From: Solitalea lacus
GTDB lineage: Bacteria > Bacteroidota > Bacteroidia > Sphingobacteriales > Sphingobacteriaceae
Reading direction: 5' to 3'
Assembly (NCBI RefSeq): GCF_022014595.1
Contig: NZ_CP091740.1
Coordinates: 1,364,001 to 1,428,000 of the forward strand
Length of the DNA stretch: 64,000 bases
Part shown: in pieces, positions 26,065 through 34,452 of the stretch
Position numbering within the stretch: position 1 is the first letter of the stretch
Layout: each line of letters begins with the position of its first letter
Notes under the pieces: model-generated
The model's database searches: none
Told to the model about the DNA's origin: nothing
What the model saw: the letters and a program-made list of their open reading frames with translations, nothing else
Made by a program: the position numbers and the translations under genes

Positions 26065-27384
26065 TTATTGGGTGCTTTTTGGTAAATAATACAATAATAC
26101 GCGTTGATTAGGGCTTAAGTATTTTTTAGCCACATCCCTAATTTCTTCGCGTGTAATAGAACGATAAATATCAATTTCAGTATTGATCAAGTTGGTGTTT
26201 TTGTGGAAAGTGTATGCGTCAGCAAGGTTGTTGGCAATGCCTTCTACTCCTTTGTTGGCACTAACAAAATTGTTTTCCATAATGTTGCGCAGCTTTTCAA
26301 AATCCCTTTCCGAAACTAATTCGTTTTGTATCTTTTTAACTTCCTCATCTATATCCTTTAACAAATCATTAAGACTCGTATTGTTATTAGGCAGGGCATA
26401 AGTAATATATGCACCATAATCTTCTAATGAGTAATTAAATGCACCAACTTGTAAGGCATTTTTCTTGTCGTCAACCATTTTTTTATACAAGCGAGAGCTT
26501 CCTCCTTCTGATAAAATAGTCGAAATCATATTTAAAACATAGGAGTCTCTGGTTTTCATACCAGGAACACGATACGCAGTAATAATAGCCGGCAATTGAA
26601 TGTTAGCATCATAGACGCTGTCAATAATAGGTTTAGAGATTGGGGCTTCAGTAACTTGTGGTTGCATTATAGCTGTACCTTTGGGAACTGCCGAAAAATA
26701 TGCATTAATAAGTTTCTTGGTTTTTTCTGTTTCAAAGTCTCCCGCAATTATCAAGCAGGCATTGTTAGGGGCATAAAACTTTTTGAAGAAAGCTTTGAAC
26801 TCATCCAGTTTGGCTGCGTCTAGATCTGCCATTGATCCGATAGTTTGCCAATGGTAAGGATGATTAGTAAATAAACGTTTAAATACTTCCTCTGCAAAGC
26901 GTCCATATGGCTGGTTGTCAACTCGCAGGCGCTTTTCCTCTTTTACAACTTCGTTTTGTGTTTTAACCCCTATATCATTAATTACCGGGTGAAACATGCG
27001 CTCTGATTCGAGCCATAAGCCTGTTTCCAGCTCATTTGAAGGTAACACTTCATAATAATAGGTACGATCTTGGGTTGTGTTAGCATTGTTTTGTCCACCA
27101 GCCTGTGAAACAATTTTCATGAACTCACCCCGCTTAATGTTATCTGAGCCTTCAAATAACAAGTGTTCAAAGAAATGGGCAAACCCGGTGCGGCCAACAA
27201 CTTCGTTCTTTGAACCTACATGGTACATTACTGAAACTGTAACAACTGGCGCAGAATTGTCTTTATGTAAAATTACATGTAAGCCATTGTCAAGATCATA
27301 CTCTGTGAACTCAACTTTTTGGGCATAAATAGATGAGCTGAAGCCCCAAAAGAGAGCAATAGCTCCAATTAGCCTTTTTTTCAT
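26065..27384 (-). CDS. M16-family zinc peptidase, catalytic subunit
   Basis: The 439-residue protein has a signal peptide ending at about residue 21 (SSIYAQ) and the complete zinc motif HFFEH at 70-74 inside GRTGFAHFFEHLLFEGSDNI. The distal glutamate lies in the NEVVKEEKRL helix about 75 residues later. The second lobe is present (MISTILSEGGSSRLYKKMVD). It is a typical one-chain M16B subunit that pairs with an R/Y partner, here the downstream 690-residue protein. The pair is probably periplasmic and degrades peptides. The gap of 21 nt indicates cotranscription. Confidence 0.92.
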   Translation of the reverse strand: MKKRLIGAIALFWGFSSSIYAQKVEFTEYDLDNGLHVILHKDNSAPVVTVSVMYHVGSKNEVVGRTGFAHFFEHLLFEGSDNIKRGEFMKIVSQAGGQNNANTTQDRTYYYEVLPSNELETGLWLESERMFHPVINDIGVKTQNEVVKEEKRLRVDNQPYGRFAEEVFKRLFTNHPYHWQTIGSMADLDAAKLDEFKAFFKKFYAPNNACLIIAGDFETEKTKKLINAYFSAVPKGTAIMQPQVTEAPISKPIIDSVYDANIQLPAIITAYRVPGMKTRDSYVLNMISTILSEGGSSRLYKKMVDDKKNALQVGAFNYSLEDYGAYITYALPNNNTSLNDLLKDIDEEVKKIQNELVSERDFEKLRNIMENNFVSANKGVEGIANNLADAYTFHKNTNLINTEIDIYRSITREEIRDVAKKYLSPNQRVLLYYLPKSTQ

Positions 27385-27546
27385 ATAAATTAAATAGATT
27401 AAATTGAAGGTTAAATTATGCCGCTAATTTAGAAATTCATATAAAGAATGTATACAAAACCTTGACGGTATGTAAAATATTACACTAAAATAAATGTAAA
27501 GGTGATTTTGAAAGGGAAGAGGATGTCAGGAGAATATTGGAACACA

Positions 27547-27576
27547 AAAAGCTCAATCCTAAAGGATTAAGCTTTT
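27547..27576. terminator. Terminator after rpsT
   Basis: AAAAGCTCAATCCT-AA-AGGATTAAGCTTTT forms a stem with one mismatch, a 2-nt apex and T or A runs on both sides. It lies about 30 nt after the rpsT stop codon on the minus strand. Confidence 0.85.
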
Positions 27577-27603
27577 ATGTATATCGTAAGTCAAAATTAT
27601 TGA

Positions 27604-27858
27604 CTAGCTTAATTTGCTTACAAACTTAGCTAACTTAGATTTGTTGTTAGCAGCTTTGTTTTTGTGAATAACGTTTTTCTTAGCTAAACGATCTAACATA
27701 GAAGAAACTTTTCTGTAAAGTTCAGTAGCTTCTGCTTTACTGTTCATTCCACGTAATTTTTTGATAGCGTTACGAGTAGTTTTAGCCTGGTAACGGTTTC
27801 TTAAACGTTTAGTTGCGTTAGCACGAATTCTTTTTATCGCTGATTTATGATTTGCCAT
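27604..27858 (-). CDS. rpsT: Ribosomal protein S20
   Basis: S20 binds 16S rRNA and helps early assembly of the small subunit. The 84-residue length and composition (about a third Lys plus Arg) are typical. It begins [20 protein letters not shown] and contains the family motif [20 protein letters not shown] with the usual terminal [17 protein letters not shown]. It is a single-gene unit with a strong promoter (27890-27920) and its own terminator. It shares an identical start-site sequence, TTTGCAGTCC, with the tRNA-Phe promoter. Confidence 0.98.
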   Translation of the reverse strand: MANHKSAIKRIRANATKRLRNRYQAKTTRNAIKKLRGMNSKAEATELYRKVSSMLDRLAKKNVIHKNKAANNKSKLAKFVSKLS

Positions 27859-27889
27859 GATATTATTAAACTCTTTTCTAAAAGGACTG

Positions 27890-27920
27890 CAAATATAGAG
27901 GTATTAATTTAAAATGCAAA
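27890..27920 (-). promoter_or_regulatory. Promoter of rpsT
   Basis: On the minus strand TTTG (27917-27920), a 19-nt spacer and TATATTTG (27890-27897) match the Bacteroidota consensus exactly. Initiation would fall about 25 nt upstream of the ATG. CAGTCC follows the -7 element, as in the tRNA-Phe promoter. Confidence 0.88.
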
Positions 27921-28055
27921 CTACATTTTAAAAATTAAGCTATTGTGTTTTAGTTCTATTCCGCCGATGCAAAGATATAAAAACTGTGATCCTTTAGGCA
28001 TAAAACCTGATATTAATTTTTTATGGATTTATCTGATGTTTCTTCATTAAATTCA

Positions 28056-28092
28056 TGCGGTTTTTGATAGGTTATTTTAATTAAAAACCGCA
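28056..28092 (-). terminator. Hairpin downstream of metX
   Basis: TGCGGTTTTT (28056-28065) is complementary to AAAAACCGCA (28083-28092), with a 17-nt loop, shortly after the metX stop codon on the minus strand. The U-run lies within the stem rather than after it, so termination would be weak. Confidence 0.5.
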
Positions 28093-28112
28093 CGAAAGGG
28101 GATTTTAAACGA

Positions 28113-29138
28113 CTAAATATTTACTACGGACGAGTAGAAATTAGAAATAATTTTATCTAGTTGTTCCCATTCTATTAAGAACCCATCGTGCCCAAAGAAG
28201 GAATCAATTTCGACATACTTGGCGTTGTTTATATGTTGAGCCAGAAACTTTTGCTCACCTGGTGGGAATAATAAATCAGAACTTATTCCAACGCTAAGTG
28301 TCTTAGCCTTGATTTTTGATAGTGCCAATTCAACTCCTCCACGGCAGCGTCCAACATTGTGTGAGTCCATAGCTTTACTTAGGTGCCAATAGGAAAATGC
28401 GTTGAAGCGTTTCACTAGTTTATCACCCTGGTAAGCCTGGTAAGAACTTGCTTTATAATCATCAATTTTATTAATGTCAGCCTCTTTTTGAGTGATCTTG
28501 TATGCATCATAATGGCGATAGCTTAATAGGGCCATAGAACGCGCTGCTTTCATGCCCGCCAATCCAGCATCAGGACTGTTGTTTTTCCATGTTGAGTCGG
28601 CTGTAATGGCTAAACGCTGACTTTCATTGAACGCTATGCCCCACGGAGAATGGAATGCATTGGTAGCAATTAAAAATAGGTTCTTAATTAAATCAGGTTG
28701 TTCTATAGCCCATTCCATAGCTTGTTGGCCACCCACTGAACCACCGATTACAGTATGAATTTGATCAATTTCAAGATGCTTCCTTAAAATATCATGAGCT
28801 CGTGCCATGTCCCGGGTTGTTACCTGCGGAAAGGTATGATAATAAGCTGTTCCGGTTTCAGGATTAATTGATAAAGGGCCTGTTGTGCCGTAACAAGAGC
28901 CTAAAATATTTGCACAAATAATATAATGCTGTTCAGGATCGAAAACTTTTCCAGGACCAACCACTCCACTCCACCAATCACTTACATCGGCATTAGCAGT
29001 TAATGCATGGCATATCCAAATAACATTGTCTTTTTCTCGGTTTAATTTTCCTGTACTGAAATAAGTAATGTCTATTTGGGATAATACAGCCCCAGATTCT
29101 AATTCAAATGGGTTGTTATACGTAAATTTCTGAATCAT
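28113..29138 (-). CDS. metX: Homoserine O-acetyltransferase
   Basis: MetX acetylates L-homoserine with acetyl-CoA, the first step of methionine synthesis by direct sulfhydrylation. From the ATG at 29136-29138 it is 341 residues and has an alpha/beta-hydrolase fold. The nucleophile Ser134 lies in IGGSVGGQQAMEWA, and the Asp/His of the triad in SDLLFPPGEQ and FFGHDGFLIEWE. The motifs CHALTANADVSDWW and ILGSCYGTTGPLS are typical of the family. A SAM-I riboswitch lies about 310 nt upstream on the same strand, a regulatory arrangement consistent with methionine feedback. The upstream TTG in the frame is not needed. Confidence 0.96.
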   Translation of the reverse strand: MIQKFTYNNPFELESGAVLSQIDITYFSTGKLNREKDNVIWICHALTANADVSDWWSGVVGPGKVFDPEQHYIICANILGSCYGTTGPLSINPETGTAYYHTFPQVTTRDMARAHDILRKHLEIDQIHTVIGGSVGGQQAMEWAIEQPDLIKNLFLIATNAFHSPWGIAFNESQRLAITADSTWKNNSPDAGLAGMKAARSMALLSYRHYDAYKITQKEADINKIDDYKASSYQAYQGDKLVKRFNAFSYWHLSKAMDSHNVGRCRGGVELALSKIKAKTLSVGISSDLLFPPGEQKFLAQHINNAKYVEIDSFFGHDGFLIEWEQLDKIISNFYSSVVNI

Positions 29139-29327
29139 CAATGCTATTCTTCACTAAAAACAAGTATCTGAAATTAGAAACCTCGGATGCTTGATTAATT
29201 TAACTTAATTATCTATTCTCAAAAAAGCTCTTTGTTCAATTCTATTTGCTCTATTAGTTACAGGATGATGTTATCATCGTTTTTACATTACCAATATTTT
29301 CTACCTGTAATTTTAAATGATAAACCC

Positions 29328-29444
29328 TCAATAATTTGAAGAATGATAATCATTGTAGTTACTGGTTAACGAAAAATGCGTTATTTCTAGCGAAATAATG
29401 GCTTTGTTAATGCGAACTAATAAAAGTTGAAGTGTTTGTTTCAT
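29328..29444 (-). CDS. Possible short leader ORF in the metX 5' region
   Basis: An ATG at 29442-29444, directly after the SAM-I aptamer, opens a 38-codon frame (MKQTLQLLLVRINKAIISLE...) that ends at 29328-29330. It is Leu/Ile-rich at the start and has no methionine run. It might be a translated leader peptide or an accident of AT-rich sequence. It is reported because the leader is long and otherwise without a visible terminator. Confidence 0.25.
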   Translation of the reverse strand: MKQTLQLLLVRINKAIISLEITHFSLTSNYNDYHSSNY

Positions 29445-29454
29445 TTGCTGTAAC

Positions 29455-29553
29455 TTTTATATCTCCCCAAAGGGGCAGGAAGTGGCACCTTTCCAGTTTG
29501 GGGGTTGCCAGAGGGTCACAGAGCCTGTTCTCTCGCCTCTTCTGTATAAGAAT
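29455..29553 (-). promoter_or_regulatory. SAM-I riboswitch controlling metX
   Basis: On the minus strand the aptamer begins with CTTATACAGAAGAGG, continues through GAGAGAACAGGCTCTGTGA (P2 with its kink-turn), the invariant GGCAACC, then GGTGCCACTTCCTGC, and closes with P4 CCCC-TTT-GGGG and the 3' strand of P1 (TATAA, plus strand 29457-29461). These elements in this order are diagnostic of the SAM-I class. It lies between a promoter at 29592-29624 and metX. S-adenosylmethionine binding would turn the gene off. The expression platform is not obvious: 29420-29428 can pair with 29452-29460, which overlaps the P1 3' strand. Confidence 0.93.
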
Positions 29554-29591
29554 TCCAGTTGCTCAGAAAAGCAAAGAAGTAATTCGAAGGT

Positions 29592-29624
29592 CAAAGATAA
29601 GTTTATGGTTTTCAGAATTCCAAA
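29592..29624 (-). promoter_or_regulatory. Promoter of the metX riboswitch transcript
   Basis: TTTG (plus-strand CAAA 29621-29624), a 21-nt spacer and TATCTTTG (plus strand 29592-29599) match the Bacteroidota promoter pattern, placing the start roughly 35 nt before the aptamer. Confidence 0.65.
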
Positions 29625-29655
29625 TTTATTTTGGATTGAATTTATTGTGGAAAAC

Positions 29656-29696
29656 AAAAAGCGGCTGTTTCAGATCAAATGAAACAGCCGCTTTTT
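29656..29696. terminator. Bidirectional terminator after dnaN
   Basis: AAAAAGCGGCTGTTTCA (29656-29672) is perfectly complementary to 29680-29696, with a 7-nt loop and U-rich flanks on both strands. On the minus strand it follows the dnaN stop codon by about 20 nt and insulates the metX promoter. Confidence 0.93.
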
Positions 29697-29717
29697 GTAG
29701 TATTAAAATTCTTTAAT

Positions 29718-30842
29718 TTATGCATAAGTATTTAACATAACTGGCATAACCAGCATTAATACATCCTCATTTTCTTCCTGGTTAGTAGGGAAGAGGATGC
29801 CTGCACGGTTAGGAGTTGACATTTCGAGAATTACCTCCTGGCAGTCAAGGTTGTTTAACATCTCAATTAAAAAGCGAGCGTTAAAGCCAATTTCTAAATC
29901 TTCACCATTGTACTGACAGGTTAAGCGCTCGTAAGCTTCGTTTGAAAAGTCTAAGTCTTCTGAAGAAATGTTTAGTTCGCTCCCTGAAATTTTTAAACGT
30001 ACCTGGTGGGTAGTTTTGTTCGCATAGATTACCACGCGTTTCAATGAACTTAAAAACTGAGCGCGCTCAATGGTTAACTTATTTGGGTTGTTTTGAGGTA
30101 TAACCGCTTCGTAATCAGGGTAGCGCTCGTCAATTAAGCGACAAATTAAGCTGATGCTATTAAAACGGAAAAATGCACTGCTGTTGTTGTAGTCAATTTG
30201 TACAGCCACATCTTCTGCCGGTAATGAACTTTTCAATAAGTTCAAGGCCTTTTTAGGCAAAATAAAAGATGATGCTGATTCGGCTTGTGTATCTGAGCGA
30301 CGGTAGCGAACCAATTTGTGTGCATCCGTAGCAACAAAGGTAATGTTGGACGGCGTTAATTGACAGTAAACCCCAGTCATCGCCGGGCGTAACTCATCAT
30401 TTGATACAGCAAACAAAGTTTTGCTAATTGCTTCGGCAAGTACAGAGGCGGTAATTGAAATAGTGTTAGCATTTTCAACCACAGGAATTTTAGGAAAATC
30501 ATCTCCGTTTTCACCTGCCAATTTATATTTACCATCACCGGCGTTAATTTCAACGGCAAACGAGTTATTATCGATAGTGAAAGTTACCGGTTGTTCAGGC
30601 AAGGTTTTCAGCGTGTCTAGTAAAATACGCGAAGGAATGGCGATTTTACCGTTTTCTTTTGCTTCAACTGGTAAGCTAGTGGTCATTGAAGTTTGTAAAT
30701 CGGTAGCCGAAACAGTAAGAGTACCATCGTTAATTTCAAATAAAAAGTTCTCCAAAATTGGTAAAACTGTATTACTGCTCAGCGCTCCGCTGATTGCTTG
30801 TAATTGTTTTAATAAGGTACTTGTTGAAACAATAAATTTCAT
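29718..30842 (-). CDS. dnaN: DNA polymerase III beta subunit (sliding clamp)
   Basis: DnaN forms the ring that tethers DNA polymerase III to DNA. The 374-residue length is standard. The three clamp domains are recognisable: domain 1 starts MKFIVSTSTLLKQLQAISGA with VLPILENFLFEI, domain 2 contains VSNDELRPAMTGVYCQLTPS and FVATDAHKLVRYRR, and domain 3 includes IDERYPDYEAVIPQ and ends with LMLVMPVMLNTYA, the hydrophobic-pocket C terminus. It is a single gene with its own terminator and has no dnaA or recF next to it, which is usual in this phylum. Confidence 0.98.
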   Translation of the reverse strand: MKFIVSTSTLLKQLQAISGALSSNTVLPILENFLFEINDGTLTVSATDLQTSMTTSLPVEAKENGKIAIPSRILLDTLKTLPEQPVTFTIDNNSFAVEINAGDGKYKLAGENGDDFPKIPVVENANTISITASVLAEAISKTLFAVSNDELRPAMTGVYCQLTPSNITFVATDAHKLVRYRRSDTQAESASSFILPKKALNLLKSSLPAEDVAVQIDYNNSSAFFRFNSISLICRLIDERYPDYEAVIPQNNPNKLTIERAQFLSSLKRVVIYANKTTHQVRLKISGSELNISSEDLDFSNEAYERLTCQYNGEDLEIGFNARFLIEMLNNLDCQEVILEMSTPNRAGILFPTNQEENEDVLMLVMPVMLNTYA

Positions 30843-31067
30843 GTGCGTATGATTAGTTTTTTATCGCCCTAAAGCATTTATACAAAAGAAAAGTTAATAC
30901 AAATGGCTTAAAGGCTTGTTTCGTATCTGTGCTATTCTGGGGCCTAAAATAGGTCTAACTTTTAACAATAAAAAGTTGAAAGTATCAACGTTTGGTTAAT
31001 AAACCAAGTAACTGAAGTGCTAAAGTTTTAAACAAAACGGGCGGAAATGTTAAAATTGGCCCAACTG

Positions 31068-31532
31068 TTAAGAAATTAAATGAATTAATGAGGACTTGAA
31101 GATGTAAATCAACGCTGACCAAAAAGCTATCGCGATCATAAAATGACCTAGTATTTTTCCTTTATTGTGGTAAAAACGGGTTGCCAAAATGCAAGCGAGC
31201 GGAATAGTGATCAGTATCGGAGCTAAAAATGCGATACCCCATAGACCATAATCGTCTCTCAGTTTAACTATTAAACGGCGATGTTTTATACTGCGTTGCT
31301 TTTTTTCTTTAGGTGGATGAGTGATGGCCTTTTTTAATGCAAGCCGGTGAAAGAATTGATACATAACATCACCGAAAAAGATAAATGTTGAAGAACCAAT
31401 AAAACCAGCTGTTAAGCCAAAGGTCATAGCTTCCAGGAAATTATAATCTTCTTTGGTGATGAAAACAGGGTAAAAAAAGAAAAACTTAACCGATGAAAGC
31501 AGCAAAAAGCTTATATACTCCAATAATTGCAT
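31068..31532 (-). CDS. Small multi-span membrane protein of unknown function
   Basis: The 154-residue protein has about four hydrophobic segments. The central cytoplasmic loop is basic (KEKKQRSIKHRRLIVKLRD), followed by YGLWGIAFLAPILITIPLAC, which faintly recalls the small multidrug-export/DedA-like membrane proteins. I cannot assign it with confidence. It reads toward dnaN, about 225 nt beyond that gene's start codon, on the same strand. The start at 31530-31532 is the only reasonable one. Confidence 0.7.
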   Translation of the reverse strand: MQLLEYISFLLLSSVKFFFFYPVFITKEDYNFLEAMTFGLTAGFIGSSTFIFFGDVMYQFFHRLALKKAITHPPKEKKQRSIKHRRLIVKLRDDYGLWGIAFLAPILITIPLACILATRFYHNKGKILGHFMIAIAFWSALIYIFKSSLIHLIS

Positions 31533-31763
31533 GATTTCTTAAGAGCGCTGATGGAAAAATGATTTCTATAATTTACGAAAAACAAGGTGATAAACTACTA
31601 AGATTTGAGAAGTTTTTTCGGGAGGTAAATTATGTAAAAAGAGCATTTTTGAAGTTTCTGTGTTTAGTTTTTGAGGTGGTGTCAGGTTTGATTGTCAGTG
31701 TTTTGTTTGGTAATTTTAACATTGTGTTTTATTTCCAAATGTTCATTATTAATACGATTACCA

Positions 31764-32219
31764 ATGAACGTAGCAGTAAAAATGGCCTTAGCTGTTTCGA
31801 GTCGTGTTATCAAGCAAGGCGGAATGATTCCTGAAAAATATACCTGCGAGGGAATAAATGTGAATCCTCCCTTGACAATTAAAGAAATACCTGAAAATGC
31901 ACAATGCCTGGTTTTAATTGTGGATGATCCCGATGCTCCTATGGGCACCTGGAATCACTGGCTTGTTTGGAATATCGATACGGATGAAGAAATCAAAGAA
32001 AACTCAATTCCGGGTATAGAAGGGATAAACGATTTTCGACAACATCATTACGGAGGGCCTTGTCCTCCATCAGGCACTCACCGATATTTCTTTAAAGTGT
32101 ACGCCTTGAATAAACTGTTAAAATTAAAAGCCGATTCACGAAAGGAAAGCCTGTTAGAAGCAATGGAAAATCATATTGTTGCTTATGGTGAGCTGATGGG
32201 GACATATAAAAGACAATGA
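31764..32219 (+). CDS. YbhB/YbcL family (PEBP-like) protein
   Basis: The 151-residue protein belongs to the phosphatidylethanolamine-binding-protein superfamily, the bacterial homologues of Raf kinase inhibitor protein. Signatures are IPEKYTCEGINVNPPLTIKE, CLVLIVDDPDAPMGTWNHWL with the conserved Asp-Pro-Asp ligand loop, HHYGGPCPPSGTHRYFFKVY and LDK/KLKADSRKESL-type C-terminal helix. There is no signal peptide, so it is probably cytosolic. The start is the ATG at 31764; the frame extends upstream without family features. Function is not established. Confidence 0.93.
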   Translation: MNVAVKMALAVSSRVIKQGGMIPEKYTCEGINVNPPLTIKEIPENAQCLVLIVDDPDAPMGTWNHWLVWNIDTDEEIKENSIPGIEGINDFRQHHYGGPCPPSGTHRYFFKVYALNKLLKLKADSRKESLLEAMENHIVAYGELMGTYKRQ

Positions 32220-32279
32220 TCATATTAAAACTACATATGTAGCGGCAATAGAATTATTTCTTCCTGTTAAAAGAATCGT

Positions 32280-33239
32280 GTGAATAAGGAGGATCGACTA
32301 TTTATTGGTTTTACCGGCGATGTAATGATAGGAAGGCTGGTTAATAGCCAAATTAAAAATAGCAATCATAGCTATGTGTGGGGAAATGTTTTGCCACTGT
32401 TGCAAAGCACAGATTTGAACATTATCAACCTTGAAACAGCTTTAACCCGCAGTCATGATCTGGCCTTAAAGACCTTTAACTTCAAAGCTGATCCTGAGCA
32501 TATCTCCGTATTAACCAAAGCCCGAATTGATGCCGTGAACCTGGCAAATAACCATGTGCTTGATTATGGTGTAGCCGGATTGTGGGATACAATTAAAATG
32601 CTTCAAATGGCAGGAGTTAAATATGCTGGCGCCGGCGAAAACTCTGCTGCTGCAGCCCGGCCCGCAATATTTACCAAATGTAACATTCGGATTGGCTTAT
32701 TGGGATTTACGGACAATGAACCCGGATGGCAAGCAACAGCTGATACTCCCGGTATTAATTATGTTTCCGTGGGAGATACTGAAAAGATAAAAAAAGATAT
32801 AGAATCGGTCAGGGAAATGGTTGATTTATTAATCGTTAGTATTCATTGGGGACCTAATATGCGTGAACGGCCAAACACCCGATTTGTTGATTTTGCACAC
32901 TTTATGATTGATGGTGGGGTAGATATTATTTATGGTCATAGTGCTCATATCTTTCAAGGGATAGAATGGTATAACGGAAAACTTATTATGTATGATACAG
33001 GGGATTTTGTAGATGATTACAAGGTTACTCCGGCGTTCAGAAACGACCTTTCCTTTTTCTTTGTTTGTGAAGTGGATAAAAAAGAAATTAAGGGTTTAAA
33101 GCTGTTTCCGGTTTTGATTTCGAATTGCCAGGTTAATCTGGCCACAGGAGCAGACTACAAATGGGCTATTTCGCATATGCAAATTCTCTGTTCCCAATTT
33201 GACACAGAGGTGATGGAGAATGGTGAAGTTTTACATTAA
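32280..33239 (+). CDS. CapA-family poly-gamma-glutamate-synthesis-like protein
   Basis: The 319-residue protein has the calcineurin-like CapA/PGA_cap fold. It begins with FIGFTGDVMIGRLVN (first metal site), has LNIINLETALTRS and LANNHVLDYGVAGLWDTIKM (Asn-His), DLLIVSIHWGPNMRERPN (His) and VDIIYGHSAHIFQGIEWYNG, the canonical metal-binding series. No signal peptide or membrane anchor is seen, so it may be cytoplasmic. The translation start is GTG at 32280; no ATG in the frame precedes the first metal motif. True PgsA/CapA proteins are membrane-anchored and sit with capB/capC, which are absent, so a poly-glutamate role is not implied. Confidence 0.9.
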   Translation: MNKEDRLFIGFTGDVMIGRLVNSQIKNSNHSYVWGNVLPLLQSTDLNIINLETALTRSHDLALKTFNFKADPEHISVLTKARIDAVNLANNHVLDYGVAGLWDTIKMLQMAGVKYAGAGENSAAAARPAIFTKCNIRIGLLGFTDNEPGWQATADTPGINYVSVGDTEKIKKDIESVREMVDLLIVSIHWGPNMRERPNTRFVDFAHFMIDGGVDIIYGHSAHIFQGIEWYNGKLIMYDTGDFVDDYKVTPAFRNDLSFFFVCEVDKKEIKGLKLFPVLISNCQVNLATGADYKWAISHMQILCSQFDTEVMENGEVLH

Positions 33240-33273
33240 AAAGGGATATTGAATAATTGATAATAGTGCTTAA

Positions 33274-33399
33274 TGTCCACTTATTGATGAAATACAAGGC
33301 ATAAAGCTTTTACCTGTTTATTCCCCTGGTGCACCTAAATTTGAGTTCTCAGTCATTGTAACGGACAGCCAAACCAACGATATTGAAAAATTTAATTAA
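33274..33399 (+). pseudogene. Possible 3' remnant of a gene
   Basis: A 41-codon open frame without a start codon reads DEIQGIKLLPVYSPGAPKFE and then FSVIVTDSQTNDIEKFN before a stop at 33397-33399, overlapping the TTG start of the next gene. The composition looks protein-like, but I do not recognise it. It could be the tail of a gene truncated when the accessory region was assembled. Confidence 0.3.
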
Positions 33400-33952
33400 A
33401 CGAAATTTAAACGGAAAGAAAATACTAATTCTGTTCATGCTGACAAACATCGTGTATGCAATTATGATTACAGTAACTATTCCGAAAGTAATGAACTTTG
33501 CAGATGGAATGAAGTTGTTAGATATGTTGCCGACAGGCTACAATGAAGATTACGTTAATTCTCTTTTAAATGCCTTGGGTTCAGACGGTAGAAACGCTTA
33601 TTTATTTCAGCAAATCCCGTTAGATTTAATTTATCCTTGTTTATTTGGAGTGACTTATTGTTTGGTTTTTGCATTTATCATAAAGAAAATTAACAAAGAA
33701 GACAGCTTTTTATTCTATCTCTGTTTTGTACCTGTTTTTGCGGGCATCTTTGACTATTTGGAAAACATCGGAATAATTACAATGTTGAAAAGTTATCCCG
33801 ACAATTCCACGATAATGACGCAACTGACAAACATCTTTTCAATTTTGAAAAGCACATTGACGGCAATTTATTTTGTAACATTAATAATCGCATTACTGAC
33901 ACTATTGACAAAATATATTATATCCCGAAACGAGAAAACAACGCACAGCTAA
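33383..33952 (+). CDS. Four-span membrane protein of unknown function
   Basis: The 189-residue protein has four hydrophobic segments: ILILFMLTNIVYAIMITVTI, a pair in the middle (LIYPCLFGVTYCLVFAFIIK and FLFYLCFVPVFAGIFDYLEN) and one near the C terminus (LTAIYFVTLIIALLTLLTKY). The DYLEN following the third segment is a conserved-looking motif. The frame starts at a TTG (33383) because the next methionine would remove most of the first segment. It is the first of three plus-strand genes each followed by related noncoding tails. Function unknown. Confidence 0.7.
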   Translation: MKNLIKRNLNGKKILILFMLTNIVYAIMITVTIPKVMNFADGMKLLDMLPTGYNEDYVNSLLNALGSDGRNAYLFQQIPLDLIYPCLFGVTYCLVFAFIIKKINKEDSFLFYLCFVPVFAGIFDYLENIGIITMLKSYPDNSTIMTQLTNIFSILKSTLTAIYFVTLIIALLTLLTKYIISRNEKTTHS

Positions 33953-34069
33953 CACGATTTTACGTCAGGCGGGCTGACGTGCAAGCTTGGAGCTTTGTGC
34001 TACTATTCAAGTTCAGTGCTTATTGACAGTTTTGTGCTCCGAAACCCGCCCGAACGCAACGTCCGAAAA
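33953..34069 (+). other. Noncoding tail after the four-span protein gene
   Basis: It contains ACGTCAG-GCGGG-CTGACGT, a 7-bp inverted repeat at about 33963-33981, and GACGTGCAA, which recurs after the hydrolase gene near 37250. No coding frame is convincing. It leads straight into the left direct repeat. Confidence 0.5.
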
Positions 34070-34225
34070 CGTTACACGCCACTTTTAATAGGCAATTTTT
34101 GTGCTTTTTGCGGCAGACCTTTCGACAACCAAACGCATAAATCCTTAGACTTTTTCGCTTGACTTTAATTTACAACCAGCAAAGCGGTTAAAAGCTTTGT
34201 GTTCACTCGGAGCGGAGTTGACCTC
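34070..34225 (+). repeat. Left copy of a 0.15-kb direct repeat flanking the two-gene module
   Basis: These 156 bp match 37354-37505 with five substitutions and one 4-bp indel. The copy runs from CGTTACACGCCACTTTTAAT to GAGCGGAGTTGACCTC. Two genes (34453-35508, 35805-37184) lie between the copies. Confidence 0.9.
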
Positions 34226-34262
34226 TCTTTTAGTGGAGTTAATCTCGCTTGGAATTAACCTT
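34211..34262 (+). repeat. Degenerate 20-21-bp tandem units, left array
   Basis: Two or three units of the type AGCGGAGTTGACCTC / AGTGGAGTTAATCTCGC follow one another at about 21-bp spacing. The core GGAGTTAACCTC is close to palindromic. A longer version of the same array lies at 37491-37588. Confidence 0.65.
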
Positions 34263-34452
34263 GAGAAGGAGCACATATGTACAGCTTCAGATGAATGATG
34301 TTTGTCATTCCCACAGTTGATCTTCGTCAGAAATTTTCAGTTTTTTTTAAACTATCTTCAAAAAGTTGATAGATCATTAAACCCTTTCTTTACAAACATC
34401 AAAAAGCCGAGTATATAAACCCGCATGCATGGCACTATTGGGGGAATGACTC

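Noticed and set aside
29432-29716. Plus-strand ORFs over the metX leader
   Set aside because: They are antisense to the SAM-I riboswitch and the dnaN terminator, and their residues simply reflect these RNA elements.
31559-31834. 91-codon plus-strand ORF before the YbhB-like gene
   Set aside because: It overlaps the true gene start in another frame, has no motif and lies in AT-rich leader sequence.
32280-33239. Poly-gamma-glutamate capsule locus
   Set aside because: The CapA-like protein stands alone without capB, capC or capE homologues and lacks a membrane anchor.
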